64,000 bases of DNA, taken from assembly GCF_017745675.1 (NCBI RefSeq), contig NZ_JAFLJM010000014.1:62001-126000 (forward strand), written 5' to 3'. Each line of letters opens with the position of its first letter. The first letter of the stretch is position 1. Both the position numbers and the translations under genes were made by a program. Below, piece by piece: positions 1 to 7,984 of this stretch. The notes beneath the pieces are model-generated. The model searched no databases and was not told the DNA's origin. It saw only the letters and a program-made list of their open reading frames with translations. Origin of the DNA: Alkalihalobacillus sp. BA299. Lineage in GTDB: Bacteria; Bacillota; Bacilli; Bacillales; Bacillaceae_F.

Positions 1-60
1 TATTACTTGGTGGTACTACTCACTACGCCATAAAATAGTGGTGCGTAGCATCCATACCAA

Positions 61-95
61 TAAAAGGACTAGAAATTATTTCTAGTCCTTTTATT
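61..95. terminator. Bidirectional intrinsic terminator
   Basis: Perfect inverted repeat AAAAGGACTAG/CTAGTCCTTTT with an AT loop and T/A runs on both sides. A second hairpin (AAAGGG-AAC / GTT-CCCTTT) lies at 175-205. I see no supported gene in 1-538 apart from these two hairpins. Confidence 0.7.
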
Positions 96-538
96 ATACC
101 AAACAGACATTCTTATTACCACATTTAAATGTTCGTTAAATCCGCATTTAACGCACAGAATATTGAAAAAAATAAAAAGGGTAACCTGCTTTACAGTTCC
201 CTTTTCTCCGGTTCATATCTTTCATATATGGCTAACGTATTTTCAAATACTAATTTTTAAACTTCTTTTATTTATGTCTTAACTTATTTGTTTTAACTTA
301 TCTTTATAATATGATAGCAAAATCCCTATTTCCTCTAAGGGTTTCAGTAATGATACAGTCTGCAGCACCACGAGAAATAAATGAGATGTTAGTAGAATCA
401 ACCATTTTTAATGTCTAACATAAGTATGGACAATCATTCTTGTTTTTAAACAAACTATGAAAACTATTTTGCTAGATTAATAATAAAAAAATGGATTTTT
501 AATAAGTACCCGTCTACGCATCAATCACTATTTTTAAC

Positions 539-856
539 CTAAAACAAACTAAGTTGCCCTATTTTACTTGGTGTATTTTTTTCTTTAGGTTCAACTTCCT
601 CTTCCATTTCTGTATTAACTGGTAATTCCCCTTTAATTTCATACAATATATTATTTTCATGACGTTTCATTTCAATGCCTGGTATATATGATTTTATATA
701 AACTGCTGCATAAGGGAAAATTTTTGGTTTTCCAGTCGAGTATGTTTCTTTACTAGCTCCGTTATCCATTAAATAGTTACATAAGTCCTTTAGATTAAAG
801 AGATTATGTCTGATTAAATAATCCTTTATAAGCTCTTTTTCCTTATAAGATAACAA
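539..856 (-). CDS. Small protein with C-terminal clamp-binding-type motif
   Basis: Unrecognised 105-aa protein. It probably starts at a TTG codon seven bases after a strong AGGAGG. The body is a short basic, probably helical N-terminal region, then an acidic linker rich in Glu near residues 82-95. The protein ends exactly in GQLSLF. QL(S/D)LF is the consensus for binding the bacterial sliding clamp DnaN, so I infer (not proven) that the tail tethers the protein to the clamp. Other proteins in this window share the tail. Function unknown. Confidence 0.6.
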   Translation of the reverse strand: MLSYKEKELIKDYLIRHNLFNLKDLCNYLMDNGASKETYSTGKPKIFPYAAVYIKSYIPGIEMKRHENNILYEIKGELPVNTEMEEEVEPKEKNTPSKIGQLSLF

Positions 857-904
857 TTGGAATCCTCCTATTTTAATCTACCTTTTTATAAACCAATCCT
901 TGGT

Positions 905-1036
905 TTAGATACTACTTGCTAAGACTGTAACAATGGCTCCAATTGCAGCAGCCATTATCGGCATTGATATATATAGAATTTTCTTCTTTCGTTCTTTTCT
1001 AATGTGTATTTCTTCTGGTGTTAACCACTTTGACAT
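905..1036 (-). CDS. Small single-pass membrane protein (43 aa)
   Basis: Start ATG follows GGAGGGG at good spacing. The protein has a charged basic N-terminal half (RKERKKK near residues 14-20) and one hydrophobic segment to the C terminus, so it is predicted to be a small inner-membrane protein. It lies just downstream of the Spo0E-like gene, separated by a terminator-like hairpin near 1065-1100. Function not recognised. Confidence 0.6.
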   Translation of the reverse strand: MSKWLTPEEIHIRKERKKKILYISMPIMAAAIGAIVTVLASSI

Positions 1037-1092
1037 TACGTTCCCCTCCTTGTATTAACCGAAAAAAGAAGAACCCCTTTTTAAAAAGAGGT

Positions 1093-1260
1093 CTATCTGT
1101 TCTTTAATGCTATTTTTTGAAATTTATAGATGAGTTTATCTAATTCCTGGCTACAGTGAAGAGTTTCAAGGCTTGTCATACCTTTATTTTCTGCGGTCGA
1201 TATCATTTCCATCTTTTTTTGTTCGATCTCTTCCTTCAATCTTTCCACTGTAGTCAACAT
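1093..1260 (-). CDS. Spo0E-like aspartyl-phosphate phosphatase
   Basis: A 55-aa protein with the Spo0E family signature SQELDKLIYKF (about residues 38-48), preceded by a helical basic region. Family members remove phosphate from Spo0A~P and so delay sporulation. The length and the S-Q-E-L-D motif match small plasmid- and chromosome-encoded Spo0E-like proteins. The start ATG follows GAGGGTG. Its presence supports a spore-forming Bacillaceae host and suggests that the element influences host development; the target is inferred from the family. Confidence 0.85.
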   Translation of the reverse strand: MLTTVERLKEEIEQKKMEMISTAENKGMTSLETLHCSQELDKLIYKFQKIALKNR

Positions 1261-1285
1261 TAAAATTTCACCCTCTGTTTATTTA

Positions 1286-1747
1286 TTAAGCAGTTTCGTA
1301 TACTATTGCATCATTTACTTTATTTGCGAATGATTGAACGTTCCCTTTTTCCAAAATAGATATCTCAATAGTTGGTGATTCACCTGCATTATTTGTGATC
1401 TTAAAAGTTGATGTATAACTGTTAAGTAAAGGCAAAATTCCAATGAGGAAAAAAATTACCGAAGAAGCAAAGTTATCAGATAATCCAGCTAAACTTGCTA
1501 GTACAAAAAATAAACCGAAAGCAAAGCGTTTCCCATGAAATTTTGTTGAAGTTGATACAGATGCAATATTCTTTAAAGGAAAAGTTACCTCATTCTTTCC
1601 AAAAGGAATAAGTCCAAGTAAAGTGTTACGGTTATATCCTATGAAACGCTTTGTGGTAACCTCTAAATCAGTTGTTAGCCAGGGTAATAATAAGTTAGTT
1701 CGAAATACCCCTTTTTCGATTGTTTGCTCTTGCTTTTTTTCTTCCAT
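1286..1747 (-). CDS. Membrane protein, bacterial PH-like
   Basis: A 153-aa protein. An N-terminal soluble strand-rich part (FIGYNRNTLLGLIPFGKNE region) is followed by two close hydrophobic helices around residues 75-110 and a C-terminal soluble part. This strand/two-helix/strand layout resembles small bacterial PH-domain (YcxB-like) membrane proteins, but this is a fold-level guess. Its 5' leader (1766-1827) carries a structured hairpin with a U-run that is also found upstream of the small gene at 23073. Confidence 0.55.
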   Translation of the reverse strand: MEEKKQEQTIEKGVFRTNLLLPWLTTDLEVTTKRFIGYNRNTLLGLIPFGKNEVTFPLKNIASVSTSTKFHGKRFAFGLFFVLASLAGLSDNFASSVIFFLIGILPLLNSYTSTFKITNNAGESPTIEISILEKGNVQSFANKVNDAIVYETA

Positions 1748-1765
1748 GTTAATCTCCCTTCACAC

Positions 1766-1827
1766 AAAAAAAGCTCGCCAACAAATAAAAGGTTACTATA
1801 CCTTTTATTGCTGGGGAGCTCCCATTG
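1766..1827 (-). ncRNA. Leader RNA family 2, copy A (attenuator-like)
   Basis: On the minus strand this reads CAATGGGAGCTCCCCAGCAA, an inner hairpin (AAAAGGT/ACCTTTT), then TTTGTTGGCGAGCT and a run of T. The outer arms pair to give a long terminator-like stem between the presumed start of transcription and the ribosome site of the gene at 1286-1747. The same layout and near-identical arms recur at 23256-23315. Regulation by attenuation is inferred. Confidence 0.6.
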
Positions 1828-1944
1828 CGAATTATGTAATTTGAATTTGATTTCCTTAAATCTACCATCTATTATATAAAACTAAAAAAGGTATTTCAAT
1901 AATAATTATAAACTTTATTCCCTTTTATTGCTATTTAACAACCA

Positions 1945-1969
1945 CCATTTTACAGTAAAATGGTATAAT
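1945..1969 (+). promoter_or_regulatory. Operator-like palindrome and -10 box of the RNPP-like gene
   Basis: A perfect 19-bp palindrome, CCATTTTAC-A-GTAAAATGG (1945-1963), directly abuts TATAAT (1964-1969), 58 bp before the start of the HTH regulator. The position would let a bound protein block RNA polymerase; autoregulation by the downstream regulator is inferred. I see no good -35 box. Confidence 0.6.
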
Positions 1970-2027
1970 TATTGTAGTACTTTCATACTATAAGGATAAG
2001 CTTTCGGTATTATTTGGGGGAACTTTT

Positions 2028-3383
2028 ATGGATGTAGGAAAAAAAATACGTTTCTTTAGAAAAGAAAAAAATATTTCTCAATCTGATTTAGCTAATAATA
2101 TATGCTCTGTTTCTTATTTGAGTAAAATCGAAAACGGTAAAGTTACAGCTAATACTGAGATAATTGAAAAACTGTTTGAACGACTACAAATAAATGTAGT
2201 AAACCTTGTTGATCCACAAAAATTATTATCTATATTAAGAAATTGGAATAGAAGTATCGCTAATAATAAAAAGCAAGCAGCAACTAGGACATTTAAGAGT
2301 TTGAACAAAATAATGGATAAGATTACCACCCCCTACCACATAATTAAATTTAAGATTTTTAAACTACATTACTTAGTAAACATAGATGATTTGAAAGAAG
2401 CCAAACGTCAATTAAGAGAGCTTAATCAATATAAGGAATTCTTAGATGAAGAATTAAAGTTTTTTTTCTATAAATTTAAAGGATTCTATTTTTATCGTAT
2501 AAACGATAAAAAAGGAGCTATGGACAATTATAGTATAGCCCTTGAGTATATAGGTTCCGCTTCACTTCAAGAGTGGGAAAAAGGATATTTTTATTATTTA
2601 ATTTCTTATGTGTCTCATGAACTAAGAATAGATCAAGCAGTCATATATTTTTTAGCAAAGGCTCTGGAAATTTATAAAAAATTAAATAACACTTATATGG
2701 TCGTACATTGTAAATTCCTTGAAGGTCTTGTTTACCAAAGGATAGGTATGATTGAGGAAGCAAAAGAATCAACTTTATTTGTTTTAAAATATGGTAAGGA
2801 CTCTAATAACGTTGACTTACTATACCGAGCAAATGAAAAAATGGGGGTTTTATATTCAAATCAAGGGGACTCTCGTGAGGCAATTCAATATTTTGAGAAA
2901 AATGTAAAGATAACAGAAAACATACCTGTGTCTAGTCGTTTAAAAACCATTTGTTACTTAGTTGATGAATATAAAAAATTAAATGCTCCCCTACAAAGTT
3001 TGTATTGGCTTGAAATCGGGAACGAATTAATAAAAGAAAATAAGGAACAAGACGAATATGAATTTCATTTAAAAACTTACGGCTTTTTACTATTAGAAAA
3101 AACTAATACAGATGAATATAAGCTTTATATTAGGGATAAAGCACTTCCTTATTTTAAAAAGAGAAATCAGTGGGAAAACGTTGCTCATTACGCTAATTTA
3201 TTAGCTAACTACTATCAACGTCAGATTAAATATAAGAAGGCAGCACAATACTTTGAAACATCATACCAAGCCATTCAAAAGTTAATTCCTAACTTTAAAG
3301 GATTTCCAGCTGAATTAGAACATAACATACAAACTATATCCGAAAAAAGCAAAATTGATTATAAAATCCTTAAAGAAAAATAA
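2028..3383 (+). CDS. XRE HTH + TPR regulator (RNPP/NprR-like)
   Basis: A 451-aa protein. An N-terminal helix-turn-helix (residues about 5-60, with ISQSDLA...SYLSKIENGK typical of XRE) is followed by about 350 residues of helical TPR-like repeats. This architecture is that of RNPP quorum-sensing regulators (PlcR, NprR, AimR and relatives), which bind short secreted peptides. I could not find a signal-peptide-bearing pheromone gene downstream: only 82 bp separate it from a convergent gene. It is one of few plus-strand genes and may control conjugation, replication or lysogeny-like decisions. Confidence 0.8.
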   Translation: MDVGKKIRFFRKEKNISQSDLANNICSVSYLSKIENGKVTANTEIIEKLFERLQINVVNLVDPQKLLSILRNWNRSIANNKKQAATRTFKSLNKIMDKITTPYHIIKFKIFKLHYLVNIDDLKEAKRQLRELNQYKEFLDEELKFFFYKFKGFYFYRINDKKGAMDNYSIALEYIGSASLQEWEKGYFYYLISYVSHELRIDQAVIYFLAKALEIYKKLNNTYMVVHCKFLEGLVYQRIGMIEEAKESTLFVLKYGKDSNNVDLLYRANEKMGVLYSNQGDSREAIQYFEKNVKITENIPVSSRLKTICYLVDEYKKLNAPLQSLYWLEIGNELIKENKEQDEYEFHLKTYGFLLLEKTNTDEYKLYIRDKALPYFKKRNQWENVAHYANLLANYYQRQIKYKKAAQYFETSYQAIQKLIPNFKGFPAELEHNIQTISEKSKIDYKILKEK

Positions 3384-3385
3384 AC

Positions 3386-3457
3386 CACCTGCTATAAAGC
3401 AGGTGCAATTCTCAATACTTACTCTACATAAAAAAGCCTGGTTAAACCAAGTCTTCT
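3386..3457. terminator. Convergent terminators between regulator and dpdA-like gene
   Basis: CACCTGC/GCAGGTG hairpin at 3386-3405 for the plus-strand gene, then at 3431-3457 a hairpin that on the minus strand reads ACTTGGTT-AACCAGGCT followed by TTTTTT, ending the minus-strand unit. Confidence 0.6.
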
Positions 3458-3464
3458 TTTTAAA

Positions 3465-4637
3465 CTAGCCAACAAAGTCAAAATCAAATGATAATTGTGG
3501 TCTTTCATAGAAATCCTCTAACCCCGCTAGATAGCCTATATTTTGACGTAAAATTTCCAATAGACTCATATAGGGTGGAGCATCAACTTTCTCTCCATTG
3601 TCCAAATATAGCTTTCTAGTACCATTTTTCCTTGAATTTACCCAAGATATAGAATCAGTTGAGTGGAAAGGAAATTGATATAAAAGGTCATTTGCTATTC
3701 CTAGTCCATGTACGGGAATATTCTTACATATTTGAAATACTTTTTCTAAAATATCTCGCACCTTCTCTTTTTGATTAGACAGTAGCATTGGAACACATCC
3801 CCCAATACCGATTAAAGAAGGACTTTCTTCTGTAAGCTTTTGAAGTTCCTCAAACGTATCACTTACTTGCCAAACCGGAATAATATCCGTATTTGTTAAT
3901 AGCTTTAACTTTTTATAATTTTCTTTCGTTCCTATTGGATCTCCAATCACATCAAGGTTTAGAAACCCCATAATAAGCGGGCAATCCTTATACCTATTAA
4001 TGAAATTTGCATATGCTTCAATAGAGATATAAGGTATATCTTCATCTGAGAATAACTCCATCTGTTGAACTTTTTCTTTTTTCTTCTTTTCCAATACTTC
4101 AAAAACAGAAAAAGCACCTGAGTCAATAATTGCCCTCATATTATACTTTTTTAAGTAATGGAGCCATTGTTCATTCTTCTGGTGGCGAATGTTATAGTAA
4201 CTTAAAAGTACAAATTTACCACCTTCATTTGCGATTAACTCCATGTCACCAGGACTTCTACAAAGGCCTGAAAAATAAAATCTTGTTGATGTTAAAGTGA
4301 GGCGCAGCAGTCCATTTTCCATACGTTGGACTCTGCTGATCTCACTAAATACCTCAAAAAGCACTCCTAAAATTGCACTGGAATACTTAGAGAATTTTTC
4401 AAGTTCCTTTCGTGTAGTGGTTCTTTTGAAAAATACAAAGGTTATTGCTTTTCGCAAGTTCTTTCGTGATATTTCTAATAAACCACCATTACGTTCTGTT
4501 ATAAAAGAAAAAGTATCTTTCGTGTATTCAACTACAGTATTTTTTTTACCTGTTACTGTGTAGAATTGATTATACTTCTTCATTTTCCTTTGGAATTTCC
4601 TCTCTAATGTTCTTGCTTTAAACTGAAATTTATCCAT
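3465..4637 (-). CDS. DpdA-like (tRNA-guanine transglycosylase fold) protein
   Basis: About 390 aa. The motif IIDSGAFSVFE (middle of the protein) matches the catalytic DSGGFQVFS block of tRNA-guanine transglycosylases. It is followed by GFLNLDVIGDP and VWQVSDTFEEL...LIGIGGC, the order seen in phage and bacterial DpdA proteins that exchange guanine in DNA for 7-deazaguanines. An internal QQMELF and a C-terminal QLSFDF resemble clamp-binding motifs. The start is the ATG of TAATG, overlapping the stop of the ParB-like gene upstream, so the two are translationally coupled. No preQ0 synthesis genes are visible, so a host precursor would be needed. Function is inferred. Confidence 0.65.
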   Translation of the reverse strand: MDKFQFKARTLERKFQRKMKKYNQFYTVTGKKNTVVEYTKDTFSFITERNGGLLEISRKNLRKAITFVFFKRTTTRKELEKFSKYSSAILGVLFEVFSEISRVQRMENGLLRLTLTSTRFYFSGLCRSPGDMELIANEGGKFVLLSYYNIRHQKNEQWLHYLKKYNMRAIIDSGAFSVFEVLEKKKKEKVQQMELFSDEDIPYISIEAYANFINRYKDCPLIMGFLNLDVIGDPIGTKENYKKLKLLTNTDIIPVWQVSDTFEELQKLTEESPSLIGIGGCVPMLLSNQKEKVRDILEKVFQICKNIPVHGLGIANDLLYQFPFHSTDSISWVNSRKNGTRKLYLDNGEKVDAPPYMSLLEILRQNIGYLAGLEDFYERPQLSFDFDFVG

Positions 4638-4963
4638 TAGGAACACCTCTCAAATCTGTTTCTCCCGACTAATACCTTAACAAAGGTTTCGCACAATTGA
4701 TTTCTGGCCCAAATCCGATGAAATCCATCTATTAGTTCATAATGGTCTCCCCCAAAATGTAAAACTACCAATGGAGGAAATTCAGTACCTTGTTTCATAA
4801 GGTCAAAATATTGTTTAGCTTTCTCCATATTACTAGGTTGAAAAAAGCCTAATTCACTAATAGAAATCATCTTTTCTTCCCATTCGAAAAACTTAGGAAA
4901 TTGACTGGATTGCTCTGGATACTCTTGTTCCCATAACTGGACTAATGTGTCTGTTATATTCAC
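4637..4963 (-). CDS. ParB/sulfiredoxin-like domain protein
   Basis: A 108-aa protein whose C-terminal half has the ParB-N/Srx pattern: PPLVVLHFGGDHYELIDGFHRIWA. The GxHR motif is the nucleotide-binding signature of the fold. The start is GTG after AAAGGGTG. It overlaps the DpdA-like gene by one base (TAATG). ParB-like proteins accompany DpdA in known 7-deazaguanine DNA-modification loci, so the pair may act together; the partnership here is inferred from position. It is too small for a partition ParB and no ParA is visible. Confidence 0.7.
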   Translation of the reverse strand: MNITDTLVQLWEQEYPEQSSQFPKFFEWEEKMISISELGFFQPSNMEKAKQYFDLMKQGTEFPPLVVLHFGGDHYELIDGFHRIWARNQLCETFVKVLVGRNRFERCS

Positions 4964-4986
4964 TTAATACACCCTTTCAAATAAAA

Positions 4987-5022
4987 AGAAGGGATACTCA
5001 AAATTTGATTTGAATATCCCCT
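4987..5022 (-). terminator. Intrinsic terminator upstream of ParB-like gene
   Basis: Inverted repeat GGGATA-TCAAA / TTTGA-TATCCC followed on the minus strand by TTCTTTTTATTT. It sits between the 5052-5228 gene and the ribosome site of the ParB-like gene, in line with them. Confidence 0.65.
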
Positions 5023-5051
5023 CATTATCTAATGTTTATTTTTTTAAACCT

Positions 5052-5228
5052 TTACTCTACGCTAAATATTTCAATTGAATCCCCATAGCATTCTAAGAAT
5101 GCTTTGTATTCGTACTCTGTTTCACATTCGTAAATATGAAGCTGACCGGAAGAATTACTCTTCATGTAATAGCGTACTTTAATCAATTGAAATCCTCTCA
5201 AAGCTTTTTGAAGTACGTTATTTATCAT
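5052..5228 (-). CDS. Small hypothetical protein (58 aa)
   Basis: A 58-aa ORF whose ATG overlaps the TGA of the GNAT gene upstream (ATGA), so it is probably translated by coupling. The sequence is mixed alpha/beta with acidic C-terminal residues. It has the look of a small accessory protein; no family recognised. Confidence 0.6.
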   Translation of the reverse strand: MINNVLQKALRGFQLIKVRYYMKSNSSGQLHIYECETEYEYKAFLECYGDSIEIFSVE

Positions 5229-5548
5229 GCTACTTTACCTCCAAGCACTTCCTCGTTGAACCATTTACGGATTTTACTTCCCGGTTCGGTGTAATACCCC
5301 GACTCTTTAAAAGAACAATCCTTATTCAATTCGTATAACTTTCGGTAAAGAGCTTTTCCAATGCCTTGTCGTCTCAGTTCTTCCTTTACTTCAACATAAT
5401 CAACAAATAGCTCATCATGTAAAGTTGTATATTGGATATAACCGATTACTCTCAATTCAGGATCATCTCTAAAAGCTACATACAACGTGTATTTATGCTC
5501 TTGACCGATACAATCCTTATGTTGATTCTCAAAATATAATGGTTTCAT
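5225..5548 (-). CDS. GNAT-family N-acetyltransferase
   Basis: A 107-aa protein with the acetyl-CoA-binding motif A, ELRRQGIGKALYRKL (about residues 58-72), preceded by the strand VDYVEV. It is short for a GNAT but has the core fold. It is in a tight overlap chain: its start overlaps the previous stop by four bases and its stop overlaps the next start. The substrate is unknown. Confidence 0.8.
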   Translation of the reverse strand: MKPLYFENQHKDCIGQEHKYTLYVAFRDDPELRVIGYIQYTTLHDELFVDYVEVKEELRRQGIGKALYRKLYELNKDCSFKESGYYTEPGSKIRKWFNEEVLGGKVA

Positions 5549-5727
5549 GACAAGTTACCTCTCTTAAATTCTTTTGCAGAAGAGATAGGGCCACTACGAA
5601 TAGTTTTCATTTCCTCTTCAGTTAACTCTCTAAAATTTTGGTTTTTAGCCATGTTTTTAAAAGTGATTAAAACTCGGCTATCGTCCTCTCTCCATAGTCT
5701 CTTAAGAAAATTTATAAATGTTTTCAT
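5545..5727 (-). CDS. Small hypothetical protein (60 aa)
   Basis: A 60-aa basic/acidic mixed protein behind a strong GGGAGG ribosome site, first of a three-gene overlapping run with the GNAT gene. No family recognised. Confidence 0.55.
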   Translation of the reverse strand: MKTFINFLKRLWREDDSRVLITFKNMAKNQNFRELTEEEMKTIRSGPISSAKEFKRGNLS

Positions 5728-5770
5728 ATATATCCTCCCGAATTAATAAATAATGTACCTAAAAATTGAT

Positions 5771-5965
5771 TTATAAGCAGTCGTCGCATACATCTGGAAA
5801 CTCATAAACTCTTGGACCATCGTATGCTGGGTTATCATGAGAATGAAGAACAAAGTCTTCTTTACATTTCCTACAATGACTGATCGTATATAAATCTTCA
5901 TCTTCAAAGTACATTCCGTTTCTTGTTAATTTAACTTTCTCTATTAAGACTTTATTTTTTGACAT
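5771..5965 (-). CDS. Zinc-ribbon-like small protein (64 aa)
   Basis: A 64-aa protein with CRKC (about residue 31) and CDDC near the C terminus, a four-cysteine arrangement typical of a structural zinc site. The ribosome site AGAGAGGGG is strong. Role unknown. Confidence 0.6.
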   Translation of the reverse strand: MSKNKVLIEKVKLTRNGMYFEDEDLYTISHCRKCKEDFVLHSHDNPAYDGPRVYEFPDVCDDCL

Positions 5966-5987
5966 TTTTATTTCCCCTCTCTATTAA

Positions 5988-6512
5988 TTAACCTACATTG
6001 GATAGGAATTTTTGATTAATTGGAAACCCCATTGCTGTTAATTTACGAAGATACACCTGAACAGAACCAGGTTGGTCTACTGATAAATTGTTAAACGTAC
6101 CTTCTTCATCACTTTCAAATGTGCTTTGAGTCGGATGATGAATGATACAATTTCCTCTTTCCTGCTCTTTTTTCCAAACAGAATTTGAGTTTAATAGGAA
6201 GTCCATATAATTCTCTCTTGTAAGAATTGTGATATGATCTGGAGATATGTTTCGACTCCCCCACATCACTTTCCATGCTTGTTCAAAGTTGAATTGCTCT
6301 AAATCAGCAACTCGATGGCTACTTGGTGAAGAAACTGAACATTCGTACATGGTTACTTTTAAAGCTTCTGAAAATCGCATAAAAAGCGTAAAACCATGTC
6401 TTTCAGAACGGAACCCTCCACCAATGTATTTCCACGCACTATTATTCTCAACAGATTTCTTCCAATCTCCCATGTATTCACCAAATACAGTTGAAATATA
6501 AATTGCTTGCAT
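5988..6512 (-). CDS. Hypothetical protein (174 aa)
   Basis: I chose the ATG at 6512 (MQAIYISTVFG) because AGGAGAGG lies seven bases upstream; the longer reading would start inside the ribosome site. Soluble mixed alpha/beta protein, rich in Trp and Ser. I do not recognise a family. Confidence 0.55.
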   Translation of the reverse strand: MQAIYISTVFGEYMGDWKKSVENNSAWKYIGGGFRSERHGFTLFMRFSEALKVTMYECSVSSPSSHRVADLEQFNFEQAWKVMWGSRNISPDHITILTRENYMDFLLNSNSVWKKEQERGNCIIHHPTQSTFESDEEGTFNNLSVDQPGSVQVYLRKLTAMGFPINQKFLSNVG

Positions 6513-6606
6513 TAAATATCCTCTCCTTTTTATAAGTGACATAATAAAAAGGTCTGTCCAATATTGATTGACACACCTAGGCTACTACCTTTCTAATGAT
6601 TTATAC

Positions 6607-6741
6607 TTACGGTCTTCTTAATGCTTTATCCCAAAATAGTTCATACAATTCGGCTACCCCTAATCCTAGAAAGATTAAGCTCAAAACACCTACAGTAAGA
6701 ACAATAAAGATAAGACAAGAATAAAAAGATTTTTCAAACAT
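6607..6741 (-). CDS. Small membrane protein (44 aa)
   Basis: A 44-aa ORF with a single long hydrophobic helix (IFIVLTVGVLSLIFLGLG) and a charged C terminus (DKALRRP). It is the first gene after leader RNA family 1 copy 1 and has its own GAAAGGGTG ribosome site. Function unknown. Confidence 0.6.
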   Translation of the reverse strand: MFEKSFYSCLIFIVLTVGVLSLIFLGLGVAELYELFWDKALRRP

Positions 6742-6742
6742 A

Positions 6743-6812
6743 AAAACACCCTTTCAACAAGTTTTTTAAGAAAAACACCCCTTAAATCTGAAAAAAGATT
6801 AGACTAATAACT
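6743..6812 (-). repeat. Intergenic leader repeat (copy 1 of 3)
   Basis: A roughly 70-nt block, on the minus strand TTATTAGTCTAATC, T-run, CAGATTTAAGGGGTG, ...AAAAAACTTGTTGAAAGGGTG, immediately before the 6607-6741 gene. Near-identical blocks are at 12233-12302 and 16023-16095. It includes a small AATCT/AGATT hairpin and provides the ribosome site. Confidence 0.65.
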
Positions 6813-6835
6813 TCCACACTCACCTCCTTAAAACG

Positions 6836-6947
6836 CAAAAAGAGCCTTTCAAGAATCAGATTAATAGACACACTTATTGTGTGATAATCTGAACCTGAAA
6901 GGCTCCTGAGTTTAATAGTTACCCTGCTGACCTTTAAAATAGGTCGC
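6836..6947 (-). ncRNA. Leader RNA family 1, copy 1
   Basis: On the minus strand: GCGACC-loop-GGTC hairpin, the conserved core GGTCAGCAGGGTAACTAT-like segment, then a long stem GAGCCTTTCA...TGAAAGGCTC enclosing an apical CACAC/GTGTG hairpin, then TTTTTGCG. A TATTAT -10 box lies 37 nt upstream of GCGACC. An AGGAGGTGAG sequence that serves no obvious gene follows at 6821-6829. Four more copies exist in the window. Confidence 0.8.
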
Positions 6948-7099
6948 ACAAAAAAGAAAGAAAAAATAAAATACTTATAATTTTATAATACTATATTAAC
7001 AAGTAAATTCAAGGAAAATAATAATTATTGAACCATAATTACCATACATAAATACATAAAAAAGAAGCTTCACTCATGTAAAAGTGAAGCTTCTAGAAC

Positions 7100-7390
7100 T
7101 TAATGAGTTAAACTCTTTTGTTCATTTAACTTTTTTAGTAATCTCTCTTTGAACTTGTCCATTTTATCTTGATTTTTTGATGCTTTTGAAATGTTCATAG
7201 TACCAATTAAATGTCGGGTTGGTTTATTTTCATCTATTAACTTTCTATATTCTTGGTTTTCATATATTTTATTAAACCAATCATACTTTTTTAAAATACT
7301 GATATTCTTATTGATCTTTTTCTTGGAAGGTCCCAGTATTGAAGATACAAAAATACCAAATGCCTCCACAATAGCCACAAGTAATTCCAT
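7100..7390 (-). CDS. Small protein with hydrophobic N terminus (96 aa)
   Basis: Start chosen at 7390 (MELLVAIVEAFG) behind GGGGGAAAT. An N-terminal hydrophobic segment (residues 1-18) is followed by a very basic tail rich in Lys/Asn, which fits a membrane-anchored or peptide-like protein. A hairpin AAGCTTCAC...GTGAAGCTTC at 7067-7095 follows as terminator. No family recognised. Confidence 0.5.
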   Translation of the reverse strand: MELLVAIVEAFGIFVSSILGPSKKKINKNISILKKYDWFNKIYENQEYRKLIDENKPTRHLIGTMNISKASKNQDKMDKFKERLLKKLNEQKSLTH

Positions 7391-7414
7391 TTTTATTTCC
7401 CCCACTTTTATTTA

Positions 7415-7957
7415 TCAAAACAAACTTAATTGTTCCATATTCTCAAAGCTTTTTTCAACCTTTAACTCTTTTTCAGTGCCAATTGAGAGATAATCTAGTA
7501 GTTCTTTCTCATTAGCAAACTCCTTTAGGATCTCAAAATCTTTAACCTCATAGCAGCCTAACCATTCATTGTCAGACGAGCGGTTAACAAAGAAATGAGT
7601 ACCTATATTTTGATTGGTTGGTCGTAAAATAAATTGCTCTCCAACTTTGGTATTGAGCGAATCAACTAATGATTTTCCTAATAAACGTCCTTCAAGATTT
7701 TCGAATTTATAAAAATTATTCTTTGTTTCAATTGGTGTTTTACTGGTTTCAACACTCTTGATAATATACGTTTTTTCTTTTGGAATAGAATGGTGTCTTT
7801 GATAACAACCACAATAATTTTTCACTTCTGGATCTATCGCAGCATAATGACATTCTAGCTTCCCCATTGAACAACTTGCCCAATGAGAACAAGCGCTAAA
7901 TCCCGCTTTACTAAATCCTAACTTTGTAAATCCCGATCGGCTTGATTTTGTTTCCAT
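7415..7957 (-). CDS. Cys-rich protein with C-terminal QLSLF
   Basis: A 180-aa protein. The N-terminal 60 residues have at least six cysteines (ACSHWASCSMGKLEC, then CGC), suggesting a metal or Fe-S site. The rest is alpha/beta. It ends exactly in MEQLSLF, a consensus sliding-clamp-binding motif. It lies 27 bp downstream of the PAPS-reductase-like gene and probably shares its transcript. Function unknown; a role in DNA transactions near the fork is inferred. Confidence 0.6.
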   Translation of the reverse strand: METKSSRSGFTKLGFSKAGFSACSHWASCSMGKLECHYAAIDPEVKNYCGCYQRHHSIPKEKTYIIKSVETSKTPIETKNNFYKFENLEGRLLGKSLVDSLNTKVGEQFILRPTNQNIGTHFFVNRSSDNEWLGCYEVKDFEILKEFANEKELLDYLSIGTEKELKVEKSFENMEQLSLF

Positions 7958-7984
7958 TATATTTCCCCCTATATATAGCTTGTT

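Noticed and set aside
4637..4963. ParB-like protein as the plasmid partition ParB
   Set aside because: Only the N-terminal ParB/Srx fold is present, without a DNA-binding HTH region, no ParA is adjacent, and it is coupled to the DpdA-like gene.
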